From NCBI RefSeq assembly GCF_003533305.1, contig NZ_DOEH01000025.1:1-64000 (forward strand): a stretch of 64,000 nt of DNA, written 5' to 3'. Source of the stretch: Providencia sp. (GTDB lineage Bacteria > Pseudomonadota > Gammaproteobacteria > Enterobacterales > Enterobacteriaceae). How positions within the stretch are numbered: position 1 is the first letter of the stretch; the number at the start of each line of letters is the position of its first letter. Of this stretch, positions 47,065 through 55,695 are shown piece after piece. A program made the translations under genes and the position numbers. Below the pieces are notes generated by a model, which was not told where the DNA came from, made no database searches, and saw only the letters and a program-made list of their open reading frames with translations.

Positions 47065-48185
47065 ATGAATTAACATTTCCGATTGTCTTTATGCTGTTTG
47101 TGGTGATTGCGGAAGGGGTTGTGATTGCCAAAACTCAAAAAGGCACGGTCAGTTGGCAAGAGCTGGTCTTCAACTTAAACTCTGGGCATATCATGCTTTG
47201 GTTATTTCGTGGACTCGAAATTTTTTGCTATGGCTTTGTTGTGACACATTATTCCTTTAATTTAGTGGAAAGCTGGCCTACAGCACTGGTTTGGATCTTT
47301 ACGATACTTGCATGGGATTTTGGTTTTTACTGGCTACACCGCTTACACCATAAATATCGTTTGTTATGGGCGGTGCATGTAGTTCATCATCAAGGGGAGC
47401 ATTACAATCTTTCCCTTGGGGTACGCAACTCATGGTACTCCTCACTGACCTCAATCCCTTTCTTTATGTTACTTGCTTTGATGGGTATCCCCCTTGAGAT
47501 TTTTTTAACGGTTTCCATTTTGCACTATACGATTCAATTCTTTAACCATAGCGCCCTTATCCCACGTCTCGGCTGGTTAGAAGCCGTTATGGTGACACCA
47601 CAACATCATCGCGTGCACCACGTTAAAGAAGGACATTACTCAAATCGCAATTTTGCAGGTAGCTTTATTTTTTGGGACAAACTATTTGGCACATTTGCTA
47701 AATTACCCGAAACAGAGCATCACTTTGGTATTAAAGGTGCTCCGCCATCGGAAAATCCGTTTATCGATAGCAACTTGCCTTTTTGGCGGATTTTCAGACG
47801 AAAAGCAGCTCCGTCGCACAAGCCTGCGCCGTTATATCGCGTTAATCAATTGGCATTGGTTATCGGTACCTTGCTACTATTTACCTTGGTAATCGGTTAT
47901 GTCTATCTCTATGGGTATGGCTACCAAGGCACCACTACCCAACAAGTGATTTTATTTGTTCTTTTAGCGCTGGGTACCGTAGCACTATCGGCTATCTCTG
48001 ACGGCAGAAAAATCGGCTTATGGAGTTGGTTTTCTATCGCTACTTTACTATTAGTCTGCTTATTGTTTGTTTGGCAATGGGTCAATGCATTTTGGATCAT
48101 TGCCGCCGGTGGGCTATGGCTACATAGCCTACTTATGTTATTCGGTATAGGTAGACAACCAATAAAGGTGCTAGATGCCGTCTAA
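47061..48185 (+). CDS. Sterol-desaturase/fatty-acid-hydroxylase family di-iron membrane enzyme
   Basis: This 374-residue membrane protein has the histidine boxes HRLHH (93-97), HVVHH (106-110) and HRVHH (near 199-203) of the fatty-acid hydroxylase superfamily. That superfamily includes sterol C5 desaturases and alkylglycerol monooxygenases. The C-terminal 120 residues hold further helices not needed for the core fold. It would oxidise a C-H bond of a lipid using O2. The ATG at 47061 has GGAGA upstream and overlaps the previous stop; its end overlaps the desaturase start by 11 bases. Confidence 0.9.
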   Translation: MNELTFPIVFMLFVVIAEGVVIAKTQKGTVSWQELVFNLNSGHIMLWLFRGLEIFCYGFVVTHYSFNLVESWPTALVWIFTILAWDFGFYWLHRLHHKYRLLWAVHVVHHQGEHYNLSLGVRNSWYSSLTSIPFFMLLALMGIPLEIFLTVSILHYTIQFFNHSALIPRLGWLEAVMVTPQHHRVHHVKEGHYSNRNFAGSFIFWDKLFGTFAKLPETEHHFGIKGAPPSENPFIDSNLPFWRIFRRKAAPSHKPAPLYRVNQLALVIGTLLLFTLVIGYVYLYGYGYQGTTTQQVILFVLLALGTVALSAISDGRKIGLWSWFSIATLLLVCLLFVWQWVNAFWIIAAGGLWLHSLLMLFGIGRQPIKVLDAV

Positions 48186-49284
48186 ACCCTTAAGACCTTT
48201 AGGTTATCAGCATCGTCATGATCAAGCGTTTAGCCGCGCTTTAACTAACGCGGCGACCCAATATCTGAAAGATAATTCAGATCATCGATTCGCTGATCTG
48301 CGATTTTATTTAAAAAGCTTAACGCTACTCTTTTGTTGCCTAGGCAGCTACAGCATGGCGCTGTTTATGGGTGAAGCAGAACCATGGATATTCTTTGTTT
48401 TTTATCCTCTGTTTATCTGTTTCGCCCTATTGCTTGCAATCAACCTTGTACATGACGCATCCCATAATGCGATTTTTAAAAATGCCAAAGCCAATTATTG
48501 GCTTAACTTCTGGGTCACTATTCCACTCGGCTTAGACCCTGAATGTTGGCGAGTTAGACATATTATTTTCCACCATGCCCATACCAATATTCGCGGTTAT
48601 GATTTAGATATTGAAGAAAATTATATACTGAGGCAGACCCCTTATCAGCGTTGGTATCCTTTCATGCGTGCTCAGCACTTGTATTGGCCGCTAGTGGCTG
48701 CGATGACCTTTCCTGCGCTGATTTGGTTTTTTGATTGGATGGATAGATTCCAGTTTACGCGAGTCGCACCTCATTTACGCCATCAAGGTAAACAAGGTTT
48801 ATTTTCATTTCTATTAGCTAAGTTATTGCACCTGTTAGTCGCAATTATTATTCCTGCTTATTTATTGATGGGAACAAGTATTGGCATCGGCACTTTGCTA
48901 CTCACCTACCTACTTAGCCAAATGTTTGCTTCTTTAATATTCGTCGTATTGATACTTGGCACCCATTGGGCAAAAGCGACATTTTATACTGCACCAAAAG
49001 AAGGCAATATGCCTCATGGATTTTATACTCACACATTTTCAACAACTTACGATTGGAAAACTAAGCCACAATGGCTGACTTATTGGCTAGGAGGCTTAAA
49101 CTTACATCTCACACATCACCTATTCCCAAATTGGAACCACCGTCATTACCCCACCCTTGCTAAAATCATTGAGCAAACAGCCAAGCAGTTTTCCATGGAT
49201 TATCATTGTATCGATGCAAAAGAATTGTTTATCTATCAACAACGTTTTTTAAAAGAGATGGGCTCAGGTAAACAGGTGGATTAG
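48175..49284 (+). CDS. Membrane fatty-acid desaturase
   Basis: This 369-residue acyl-lipid or acyl-CoA desaturase has the three histidine boxes HDASH (93-97), HHAHT (133-137) and HLTHH near residue 320, each flanked by hydrophobic helices. It inserts a double bond in an acyl chain with O2 and a reductant. It is the last of seven overlapping or closely spaced genes, so its substrate is presumably the product of the operon. A hairpin directly follows the stop. Confidence 0.92.
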   Translation: MPSKPLRPLGYQHRHDQAFSRALTNAATQYLKDNSDHRFADLRFYLKSLTLLFCCLGSYSMALFMGEAEPWIFFVFYPLFICFALLLAINLVHDASHNAIFKNAKANYWLNFWVTIPLGLDPECWRVRHIIFHHAHTNIRGYDLDIEENYILRQTPYQRWYPFMRAQHLYWPLVAAMTFPALIWFFDWMDRFQFTRVAPHLRHQGKQGLFSFLLAKLLHLLVAIIIPAYLLMGTSIGIGTLLLTYLLSQMFASLIFVVLILGTHWAKATFYTAPKEGNMPHGFYTHTFSTTYDWKTKPQWLTYWLGGLNLHLTHHLFPNWNHRHYPTLAKIIEQTAKQFSMDYHCIDAKELFIYQQRFLKEMGSGKQVD

Positions 49285-49321
49285 TGTTGAGTTTTACTAA
49301 CTAAATCATAAAGCTCAACAC
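49284..49321. terminator. Hairpin between convergent desaturase and deacetylase genes
   Basis: GTGTTGAG and CTCAACAC pair perfectly over eight bases around a 22-base AT-rich loop. There is no good T-run, so termination is plausible but not certain. Confidence 0.4.
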
Positions 49322-49340
49322 CATTAGATAAATTCAGGTA

Positions 49341-50660
49341 TTAATTATCTACAATAACATTTTGATTAAATACACTTTTCTCGCTATTACCGACCATTTG
49401 TGCGAATTTACTAATCGGGTCAGTGCTATAGGCGTACAATCTTTTTAAGGTAAATGGATTATCGCCTAAGCGAACTTTTCCTTGGATCGTCGTCACAGCA
49501 ATATGTATTCCAGCATCTCTTGCAGCATCTACAGCAGATTGATTATAAGCACCAAATGGATAAGCCAAATAACGCTGCTCTGGCTCAAATTTCTGCAAAA
49601 TGTCCATTGAATGCCTAAAGTCCAACATAATAGTGTGTTCTTTTCGGCTAAAAACAACGGGCGTACCACGTATATCTAAACGATGAAGAAAATGGGTATG
49701 TGACTGTATATTAAATACATCTTGGCTTTCTTTGATTTCTTTTTTCGTCATAAACTGCAATGTATCGGCTGACCAATTCTGCGGTTTTGTTTTAATACGA
49801 GAGGAAATTACAAACAGTGTCGCTTGTTGTTTATTATGTCGCAAAATAGGTAATGCATACCGATGAACCGATTTGAGGCCATCATCGAAAGTCAATACTA
49901 CCGCTTTACCTGGCAAATTGGCTGATTTATTTAAATAATCTTCTAAATCTGCTAACGATAATGTTTGAAAACCTTCTGTTTTCAAATAATTCATTTGATC
50001 ACGAAATGCTTCGACTGAAGTGGTCGTTGATGTCTCTCTAAAATGCTTATTTTCACTATTTTTAAGAATATGATGGTAAGTTAAGACTGGGATCCCTTTA
50101 TCAAGAGAAACGTCATCTAAACGAATATAGCCAAGCCTATCCCCTAAACGGATAGTTAACCACCCCGTTTTTTCACCCTTTTTATCTGTTTTGATCATAC
50201 GAACTAAAACGGGATAACGTAGATTTTCTCGCAACGTGGCGATCTGTTTGCCATTTTTTTTCGTTGAATTATATACCGCGGTTTTTTGGGTAGTGATCAG
50301 ATTGTCATAAATCGGATTTTGTAAATCATTCAGCCTATCAGCTTCTGGCACATAGCGAGGCTTCTTCGTTGATAATTGAGCTGTTTTAACAAAAGCATAA
50401 TCATTACCAAACTGCATTGCGCAATAATCACCCGCAGGGTTAAAAGCATAAAAACCATGGTCAGGGTTTAAATCAGCAACGGGACGCATTTCACCTGCAA
50501 CAGAGGCAAAAATAGTTTCTGTCGTGTTAGTTTGAACCAATTTAGGTGGGATATCCGCCAACTTCCAATTTTCAGTACTGTTTTCAAGTTCAGTAGCAAA
50601 AGCTGATGGAAAATAACTCGTAAATAAGACAAAAAACAGCATGAATAATCGGTTATACAT
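49341..50660 (-). CDS. Secreted polysaccharide deacetylase (CE4 family) with SH3-like region
   Basis: This 439-residue exported protein has a signal peptide ending AFA, an N-terminal region of about 170 residues that includes an SH3-like segment (IYDNLITTQKTAVYNSTKKNG to GWLTIRLGDRLGYI), and a CE4 NodB-type domain. Catalytic motifs visible are TYHHI, LTFDDG (base Asp), QSHTHFLH (metal His) and YPFGAYN. It resembles E. coli YadE in layout. The substrate is unknown; cell-wall or surface glycans are likely. It is convergent with the lipid-type operon and probably unrelated. Confidence 0.88.
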   Translation of the reverse strand: MYNRLFMLFFVLFTSYFPSAFATELENSTENWKLADIPPKLVQTNTTETIFASVAGEMRPVADLNPDHGFYAFNPAGDYCAMQFGNDYAFVKTAQLSTKKPRYVPEADRLNDLQNPIYDNLITTQKTAVYNSTKKNGKQIATLRENLRYPVLVRMIKTDKKGEKTGWLTIRLGDRLGYIRLDDVSLDKGIPVLTYHHILKNSENKHFRETSTTTSVEAFRDQMNYLKTEGFQTLSLADLEDYLNKSANLPGKAVVLTFDDGLKSVHRYALPILRHNKQQATLFVISSRIKTKPQNWSADTLQFMTKKEIKESQDVFNIQSHTHFLHRLDIRGTPVVFSRKEHTIMLDFRHSMDILQKFEPEQRYLAYPFGAYNQSAVDAARDAGIHIAVTTIQGKVRLGDNPFTLKRLYAYSTDPISKFAQMVGNSEKSVFNQNVIVDN

Positions 50661-50781
50661 TTTTTATCCGCGATAATTGCGATATTGTTGTACATATTCT
50701 ACCTCTTCAATCGATTGAACCCCATACCCCAGATAAAATTTTAATCATAAAAGTATTCCCATTTACATTAGCTATAGCGTG

Positions 50782-50815
50782 TTGACAATAGATATACACT
50801 AAATTATTGTATATC
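50782..50815 (+). promoter_or_regulatory. Promoter and operator of the toxin-antitoxin operon
   Basis: TTGACA (50782-50787) and TATTGT (50805-50810) are spaced by 17 bp. Across them lies the inverted repeat GATATAC (50791-50797) and GTATATC (50809-50815). A palindrome over the core promoter is what ribbon-helix-helix antitoxins use for autorepression. Confidence 0.7.
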
Positions 50816-50840
50816 CAATGTACACACAAAATTAGGAATT

Positions 50841-51116
50841 ATGAATATGCGTAATGCGGCAATAAATCTTCGGGCGCATCCAGAACAACGTGACTTAATC
50901 GATGAAGCTGCCAGTATCCTTGGTAAGAATAGATCTGATTTTATGCTTGAAGTCGCTTGCGAGCGAGCCCAAGCAGTATTACTCGATCAAATTTTTTTCC
51001 AGTTAGATAATGATAAATTTCAGCAATTTAGCGCATTACTTGATGCCCCTGTAAATAGTAATTCAGGTCTTGAACGTTTAATGTCAATAGAAACACCATG
51101 GAAGGAAGATAAATGA
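50841..51116 (+). CDS. DUF1778 (TacA-like) ribbon-helix-helix antitoxin
   Basis: This 91-residue antitoxin has an N-terminal ribbon-helix-helix (AAINLRAHPEQRDLIDEAASILGKNRSDFMLEVAC) and a C-terminal toxin-neutralising tail ending METPWKED-like (SIETPWKEDK). Translation may start at 50841 or 50847; AGGA lies just upstream. Its stop overlaps the acetyltransferase start by four bases, the usual TacA-TacT arrangement. Confidence 0.92.
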   Translation: MNMRNAAINLRAHPEQRDLIDEAASILGKNRSDFMLEVACERAQAVLLDQIFFQLDNDKFQQFSALLDAPVNSNSGLERLMSIETPWKEDK

Positions 51117-51592
51117 TTCCGCAACTATCAGCCCCTCAACCATTATCTTCATCTCATCGACTTGACGACTTCTTTTGCGGGGAATCCTCATTAGATGATT
51201 GGCTGAAACGTCGAGCGCTATCTAACCATTTAAACGGAGCTAGTCGGACCTTCGTGACTATCGATCCATCTCAATATGTTTTGGGATATTACGCCTTAGC
51301 AACTGGAGCAATATCACACAATGAAGCGACTGGCAGTATTCGTCGAAATATGCCAGAGCCAATTCCTGTTATTGTACTCGGCAGATTAGCTATCGACCGA
51401 CGAGTTCAAGGCAGAAAGGTAGGCGCTTCTTTATTACAAGATGCTGTAGTTCGAGTTAGAGCGGTAGCTGAAAATGCGGGGGTCCGTGCATTACTTGTTC
51501 ATGCTCTTAATAATAAAGCAAAACAATTTTACGAATATTATGGTTTTACAACATCCCCTATTAGCCCTATGACATTGATGCTTAAATTATAA
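51113..51592 (+). CDS. GNAT-family (TacT-like) toxin
   Basis: This 159-residue GCN5-type acetyltransferase has the acetyl-CoA motif RRVQGRKVGASLL and the late catalytic Tyr in KQFYEYYGF. Relatives acetylate aminoacyl-tRNA and stop translation. The opening segment (APQPLSSSHRLDDFFCGESSLDDWLKRRA) is typical of TacT/AtaT-like toxins. It is translationally coupled to the antitoxin. Confidence 0.93.
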   Translation: MIPQLSAPQPLSSSHRLDDFFCGESSLDDWLKRRALSNHLNGASRTFVTIDPSQYVLGYYALATGAISHNEATGSIRRNMPEPIPVIVLGRLAIDRRVQGRKVGASLLQDAVVRVRAVAENAGVRALLVHALNNKAKQFYEYYGFTTSPISPMTLMLKL

Positions 51593-51668
51593 TTTTTTTG
51601 ATATTAAAAATAACTAAACACTAATTACTACTAATTTAATTTAAGTTTTAAATATTGGATAGGCTTTT

Positions 51669-51746
51669 ATGTTTGGTATTATTTCCGAAGTAATCTATAT
51701 GATAGTCTATCATTTAAACGATAAAGATAAGAAAACCAATAAATAA
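51669..51746 (+). CDS. Candidate 25-residue small membrane protein
   Basis: A short frame encodes MFGIISEVIYMIVYHLNDKD and a Lys-rich end (KKTNK). That makes one hydrophobic helix of about 16 residues followed by a positively charged tail, the usual plan of small inner-membrane proteins and some type I toxins. GGATAGG lies five to six bases before the ATG. It stands alone in a 470-bp intergenic stretch after the toxin gene. Short length makes chance occurrence quite possible. Confidence 0.35.
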   Translation: MFGIISEVIYMIVYHLNDKDKKTNK

Positions 51747-51891
51747 AATTATCACAAATTCATATATGTCATAAGGTTATGCATAATTGATAACCATCAC
51801 ACTCTTCACCTGAGTAATAATTAAGTAATTAAATTATCCGCATACTAAATCACACAAAGTTATCATACCAATTATGTCAAAATCACCTGCT

Positions 51892-51902
51892 TGGTATAAC
51901 CA
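51892..51902. promoter_or_regulatory. Possible GntR (FadR-type) operator upstream of the sugar-acid dehydratase
   Basis: TGGT-ATA-ACCA fits the short symmetrical sites recognised by FCD-type GntR regulators (TGGTnnnACCA). It lies about 160 bp before the dehydratase start. A related half-site, ATTGGTAT, occurs at 56573-56580 upstream of the uxaA-like gene. The FCD-type GntR gene at 55696 is the obvious candidate regulator. Confidence 0.4.
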
Positions 51903-52064
51903 CTACTTCAATTTTTCATGAGCTATCATACAAAATAAAGAGATCTAGCTCATAGTTATCAGTAAAAAGTGACTTCCAAACCGAATCTGTAAATCATTTG
52001 ACAGTTAATTACGATCCCCGCTGCTAGATTGGCTCTCAACCAGTTTTAACACCAGGAAATTACC

Positions 52065-53177
52065 ATGAAAATAAAAGAAATCAGTACCTTTATCATGCAT
52101 GTGCCAGTCACTAATGATCTTATCGGCGATTCAACTCACAGCATCACACATTGGGGAATGCCGGGTGTGATGATCAAAACTGAGTGTGGTTTAGTCGGTT
52201 ACGGCCACACGGGAACACATGCTGACATCACCACTGACCGTTTAATTACGACGATCATGGAAGATGTCTTTGGCCCAATGCTAATAGGCGAAGATCCTAC
52301 TGAAGTTCGCTATCTGCATAGAAAACTGTCTCGTAGCTCAACCAATATCTGGGTTGGCCGTGGCGGTTTAATGCAAATGGCATTATCTGCTATCGATATT
52401 GCACTGTGGGATCTGAAAGCAAAAGCCGCAGATCAGCCATTATGGCAATTGTTTGGCGGTTCTAAGCACAACAAAGTAAACGCCTATAACACCGACTGTG
52501 GCTGGTTAGTTCGTAGCCAAGACGATCTTGTCGATGATTGTAAAAAAATGATCTTTGAAGAAGGTTTCAAAGCCATCAAAATGAAAATTGGCAAACCTGA
52601 TCCGCGCGAAGATTTACAGCGTATTGAAGCCGTTCGCAATGCTATCGGTGACGACATTGACTTAATGGTTGATGCAAACGGTAAATGGGATATCAGTATT
52701 GCTAAACAATATGGTCATCGTTTAAATGATTTCAATATTAAGTGGTTTGAAGAACCACTATGGCATGATGATGTGTCTAGCCATAAACAACTCGCCGCCT
52801 ATATGGATACGCCAATAGCACTTGGTGAATTACTGTATCACAATGATTCATTTAAAGAATTTGTGCTCGCAGGCGCGGTGGATTATTTACAACCCGATGC
52901 AACTCGTTGTGGTGGTTTAACCGCAGTGTGGGAAATTGCTGATTTAGGTTTAGCTTTTAATTTACCTGTCACACCGCACCATGGCGATATGATGCAAGCA
53001 CAATTGCATTTAGTTATGGCGCATCCAGCTTGCTCATTATTGGAATTTATTCCTTGGACACTAGATTGTTTCGTCGACCCTGTCGCCGTTGTTGATGGTG
53101 TTTATACCACCCCGACAGCACCGGGAGCAGGTACAACATTAAAACCAGAAGCATTAGCTAAATTTAACGTTAAATAA
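52065..53177 (+). CDS. Enolase-superfamily (mandelate racemase subgroup) sugar-acid dehydratase
   Basis: This 370-residue protein has the capping domain and TIM barrel of the MR subgroup. Visible active-site residues are the KxK pair Lys172/Lys174 (AIKMKIG), metal ligands Asp203 (VDANG), Glu229 (FEEPLW) and Glu255 (LGELLY), and the Asp278 (QPDATRCGG) plus His305/306 (TPHHGD) dyad. The family dehydrates aldonic or aldaric acids to 2-keto-3-deoxy acids; the exact sugar acid cannot be read. An AGGAAA site precedes the ATG. A sugar-acid MFS transporter follows, with UxaA and its regulators beyond. Confidence 0.87.
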   Translation: MKIKEISTFIMHVPVTNDLIGDSTHSITHWGMPGVMIKTECGLVGYGHTGTHADITTDRLITTIMEDVFGPMLIGEDPTEVRYLHRKLSRSSTNIWVGRGGLMQMALSAIDIALWDLKAKAADQPLWQLFGGSKHNKVNAYNTDCGWLVRSQDDLVDDCKKMIFEEGFKAIKMKIGKPDPREDLQRIEAVRNAIGDDIDLMVDANGKWDISIAKQYGHRLNDFNIKWFEEPLWHDDVSSHKQLAAYMDTPIALGELLYHNDSFKEFVLAGAVDYLQPDATRCGGLTAVWEIADLGLAFNLPVTPHHGDMMQAQLHLVMAHPACSLLEFIPWTLDCFVDPVAVVDGVYTTPTAPGAGTTLKPEALAKFNVK

Positions 53178-53183
53178 TGATAA

Positions 53184-53228
53184 TTCCCTTTTCCTTTATT
53201 AAATAATTATTCTCCGAGGAAAAGGGAA
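53184..53228 (+). terminator. Hairpin between the dehydratase and transporter genes
   Basis: TTCCCTTTTCCT and AGGAAAAGGGAA form a perfect 12-bp stem around a 21-base AT-rich loop, a few bases after the dehydratase stop. The downstream side is A-rich on this strand, so it may stabilise the transcript or act only partly as a terminator. Confidence 0.6.
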
Positions 53229-53377
53229 AATAAATAAAAATAGAATTATTCATTTTAATTGACGTCTTCAATAAATTTTACTCTATACTCCGCCTATATT
53301 TGGGGGAGAGTTGGATTCGTCATAATTAATTAATGGATAGATAGCATCATTACCTTATAACAATACTGGGGTGAACC

Positions 53378-54700
53378 ATGTCCACCAATACTGTCACCAA
53401 TACTGAACATTTATCATCGGCTACCAGCAAAGCTATTCGAAAAATAATACCGATGGTGGTATTAATGTTCATACTCGCTTATTTAGACCGTTCAAATATC
53501 GGATTTGCTAAACAAGCGTTTCAATCATCAACAGGTTTAAGCGATGCCGCTTATGCATTCGGTGCAGGTATCTTCTTTATCGGCTACGCACTCTTTGAAG
53601 TTCCAAGTAATATTTTATTATATCGAATAGGTGCTCGAGTTTGGTTGTCACGTATTATGGTGACTTGGGGTCTCATTTCAGCTGCCATGATGTTTGCTCA
53701 CGATGAAACGACTTTTATTGTGTTGCGTTTCTTACTCGGGGTAAGTGAAGCTGGTTTCTTCCCAGGCGTTATTTTATATCTCACCTTTTGGTTTCCACAA
53801 AATATCCGTGCCCGTGTCACCGGTTACTTCTTATTTGGCGCACCTCTAGCCTTTATTATTGGTGGGCCACTATCCGGTTCATTACTGGCATTGGATGGCA
53901 CATCCTACGCGTTCGGATTACATGGCTGGCAATTGATGTTCGTTGTTGAAGGTTTATTAGCATCCATTGTCGGTGTTTGGGTATTTTTCTACCTTGATGA
54001 TCGCCCAGAAAAAGCAAAATGGCTTTCTGACGATGAAAAAAAAGCACTTTCAACGAAACTAGCTCAAGAAGAAGATGCAAAAAAAGGTCACAGTCCAAAG
54101 GGTGCATTGAGCGCACTGCTGGATATTCGCGTACTTTATCTGTGCTTAATTTGGTTTACTGTCCAAGTTTGTGGCTATGGAATTTACTTTTTCCTACCAA
54201 CACAAATCGCCACCTTATTAGGTACTAAAGTCGGATTATTAGTGGGTTTTGTTACCGCAATTCCACCTCTGTGTGCCGCCATCGCTGTTTACTATGTTCC
54301 TCGTCTTTCAGAGCGCTTAAAAGAACGACGTAAAGTGGCTTCAGTTACCTTTATGTTAGGTGCCGCAGGCATCGCAGTATCAGGGTTATTTGATAGCATC
54401 CCAATTATTGCTATCATTGCTCTTTGTGTTGCAGCAGCGGGTCACTTAGCGATGCAACCACTGTATTGGACCTTCCCATCCGCATATTTAGGGGGAACTG
54501 CCGCCGCTTCAGGTATCGCGCTTATAAACTCAGTCGGTAATCTAGGTGGATTTGTTGCACCTAATCTGAGAGTTTGGGCTGATACAACATTTGAATCTGC
54601 GCGTGCAGGGTTATATTTCATCGCCTTAGTGGCCTTTATTGGCGGACTTTTAATTCTGACATTAAAAAGATTCGGGATTGAAAAGAAATTTGAATATTAA
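53378..54700 (+). CDS. MFS transporter, anion:cation symporter (hexuronate/aldonate) family
   Basis: This 440-residue protein has twelve hydrophobic helices and the ACS-family motif LDRSNIGFAKQAF in the first loop, followed by GYALFEVPSNILL in helix 2. Relatives (GudP, ExuT, RhmT) import sugar acids with protons. A GGGGTGAA ribosome site precedes the ATG. Position between the dehydratase and its likely regulators indicates uptake of that dehydratase's substrate. Confidence 0.9.
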   Translation: MSTNTVTNTEHLSSATSKAIRKIIPMVVLMFILAYLDRSNIGFAKQAFQSSTGLSDAAYAFGAGIFFIGYALFEVPSNILLYRIGARVWLSRIMVTWGLISAAMMFAHDETTFIVLRFLLGVSEAGFFPGVILYLTFWFPQNIRARVTGYFLFGAPLAFIIGGPLSGSLLALDGTSYAFGLHGWQLMFVVEGLLASIVGVWVFFYLDDRPEKAKWLSDDEKKALSTKLAQEEDAKKGHSPKGALSALLDIRVLYLCLIWFTVQVCGYGIYFFLPTQIATLLGTKVGLLVGFVTAIPPLCAAIAVYYVPRLSERLKERRKVASVTFMLGAAGIAVSGLFDSIPIIAIIALCVAAAGHLAMQPLYWTFPSAYLGGTAAASGIALINSVGNLGGFVAPNLRVWADTTFESARAGLYFIALVAFIGGLLILTLKRFGIEKKFEY

Positions 54701-54717
54701 GTTTTATTAAATTAATT

Positions 54718-54752
54718 AATCTCCCGAGCAATTTTATATTGCTTGGGAGATT
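54718..54752 (+). terminator. Terminator after the MFS gene
   Basis: AATCTCCCGAGCAA pairs with TTGCTTGGGAGATT with one G-T wobble, followed by TCTATTTAT. It lies 17 bases after the stop. Confidence 0.85.
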
Positions 54753-54856
54753 TCTATTTATCACTTTTTTATCGATTCAAAAATCATCACGCTTAAAATT
54801 ATGTTGATAATATAAATGTTATTTTTATTTTCTGTAAATCAATATCAAATAGATAA

Positions 54857-54870
54857 GTTCAACATTGAAC
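54857..54870. promoter_or_regulatory. Palindrome upstream of the Crp/Fnr-type gene
   Basis: GTTCAA-CA-TTGAAC is a perfect inverted repeat about 55 bases before the GTG start. It could be an autoregulatory site for the Crp/Fnr-like protein. It matches neither the E. coli CRP nor the FNR consensus exactly. Confidence 0.4.
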
Positions 54871-54925
54871 ATAACCCCACCTAATGTCATGATAAGAACA
54901 GCCTATTCATGCAGGGAGCATTCAA

Positions 54926-55660
54926 GTGAACATATCCGTACAAAATAGTAATATTGCTCTAACTCATGAGAATATTCTTGATGTATTACAAACAAATAGC
55001 TGGTTTAGTAATTTACCCAGTTATTTAATTGATATCCTGATGCAATGTGCAACGCTGCGTTTTTATAATGACAGTGAAATGGTTCACTACCAAGGCGATC
55101 CCGCTCGTGGATTATATGCCGTTATCCAAGGCTCGGTTAAAGTCAGTTCAATTTCGACTGATGGACGTGAATGTGTCTTTCGCTACTTATCGCCAGGCAA
55201 TTGGTTTGGTGAAATAGCAATGTTAGATAAATCAGCACGCACCCATGATGCTAAAGCGATTAGCCCGACTATCTTGCTAACGATTACCCCTAAAGATTTG
55301 ACACTTATCTTAGAAAAATATCCTGTCTTTTATCAATCATTAAATATCCTACTCTGCAAAGTTATTCGTAATGCATTTACCATTATTAATGACTCTGCGC
55401 TACTTTCTGTTTCTGCTCGTTTAGCAAAACGCTTACTCAGCCTTGCGGAGGGTTATGGCGAACCCCATGAAAAAGGTACTCAACTAAGTTTGTATCTCAC
55501 GCAAGATGATTTAGCTACAATCATCAATACCACGCGACAGACCATTAACAAACGTCTTGTAGCATGGGAAAAGTTAGGTTGGATAGATGCAAAATACGGA
55601 AAAATTGTGCTCGTCAACCTTCCCGCCTTAAAGCAAATTTCAGAAGATGATGAAGACTAA
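54926..55660 (+). CDS. Crp/Fnr-family transcriptional regulator
   Basis: This 244-residue protein has an N-terminal cyclic-nucleotide-binding-like beta-roll (about 30-145, with GLYAVIQGSVKVSS and GNWFGEIAML) and a C-terminal helix-turn-helix (LTQDDLATIINTTRQTINKRL). It lacks an N-terminal Cys cluster, so it is not an FNR oxygen sensor. It starts at a GTG with AGGGAG upstream. Its site between the MFS and GntR genes suggests a local role, but the ligand is unknown. Confidence 0.88.
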   Translation: MNISVQNSNIALTHENILDVLQTNSWFSNLPSYLIDILMQCATLRFYNDSEMVHYQGDPARGLYAVIQGSVKVSSISTDGRECVFRYLSPGNWFGEIAMLDKSARTHDAKAISPTILLTITPKDLTLILEKYPVFYQSLNILLCKVIRNAFTIINDSALLSVSARLAKRLLSLAEGYGEPHEKGTQLSLYLTQDDLATIINTTRQTINKRLVAWEKLGWIDAKYGKIVLVNLPALKQISEDDED

Positions 55661-55695
55661 TCTATTTTTATAATTAATATGCGCCCTTTTCCACG

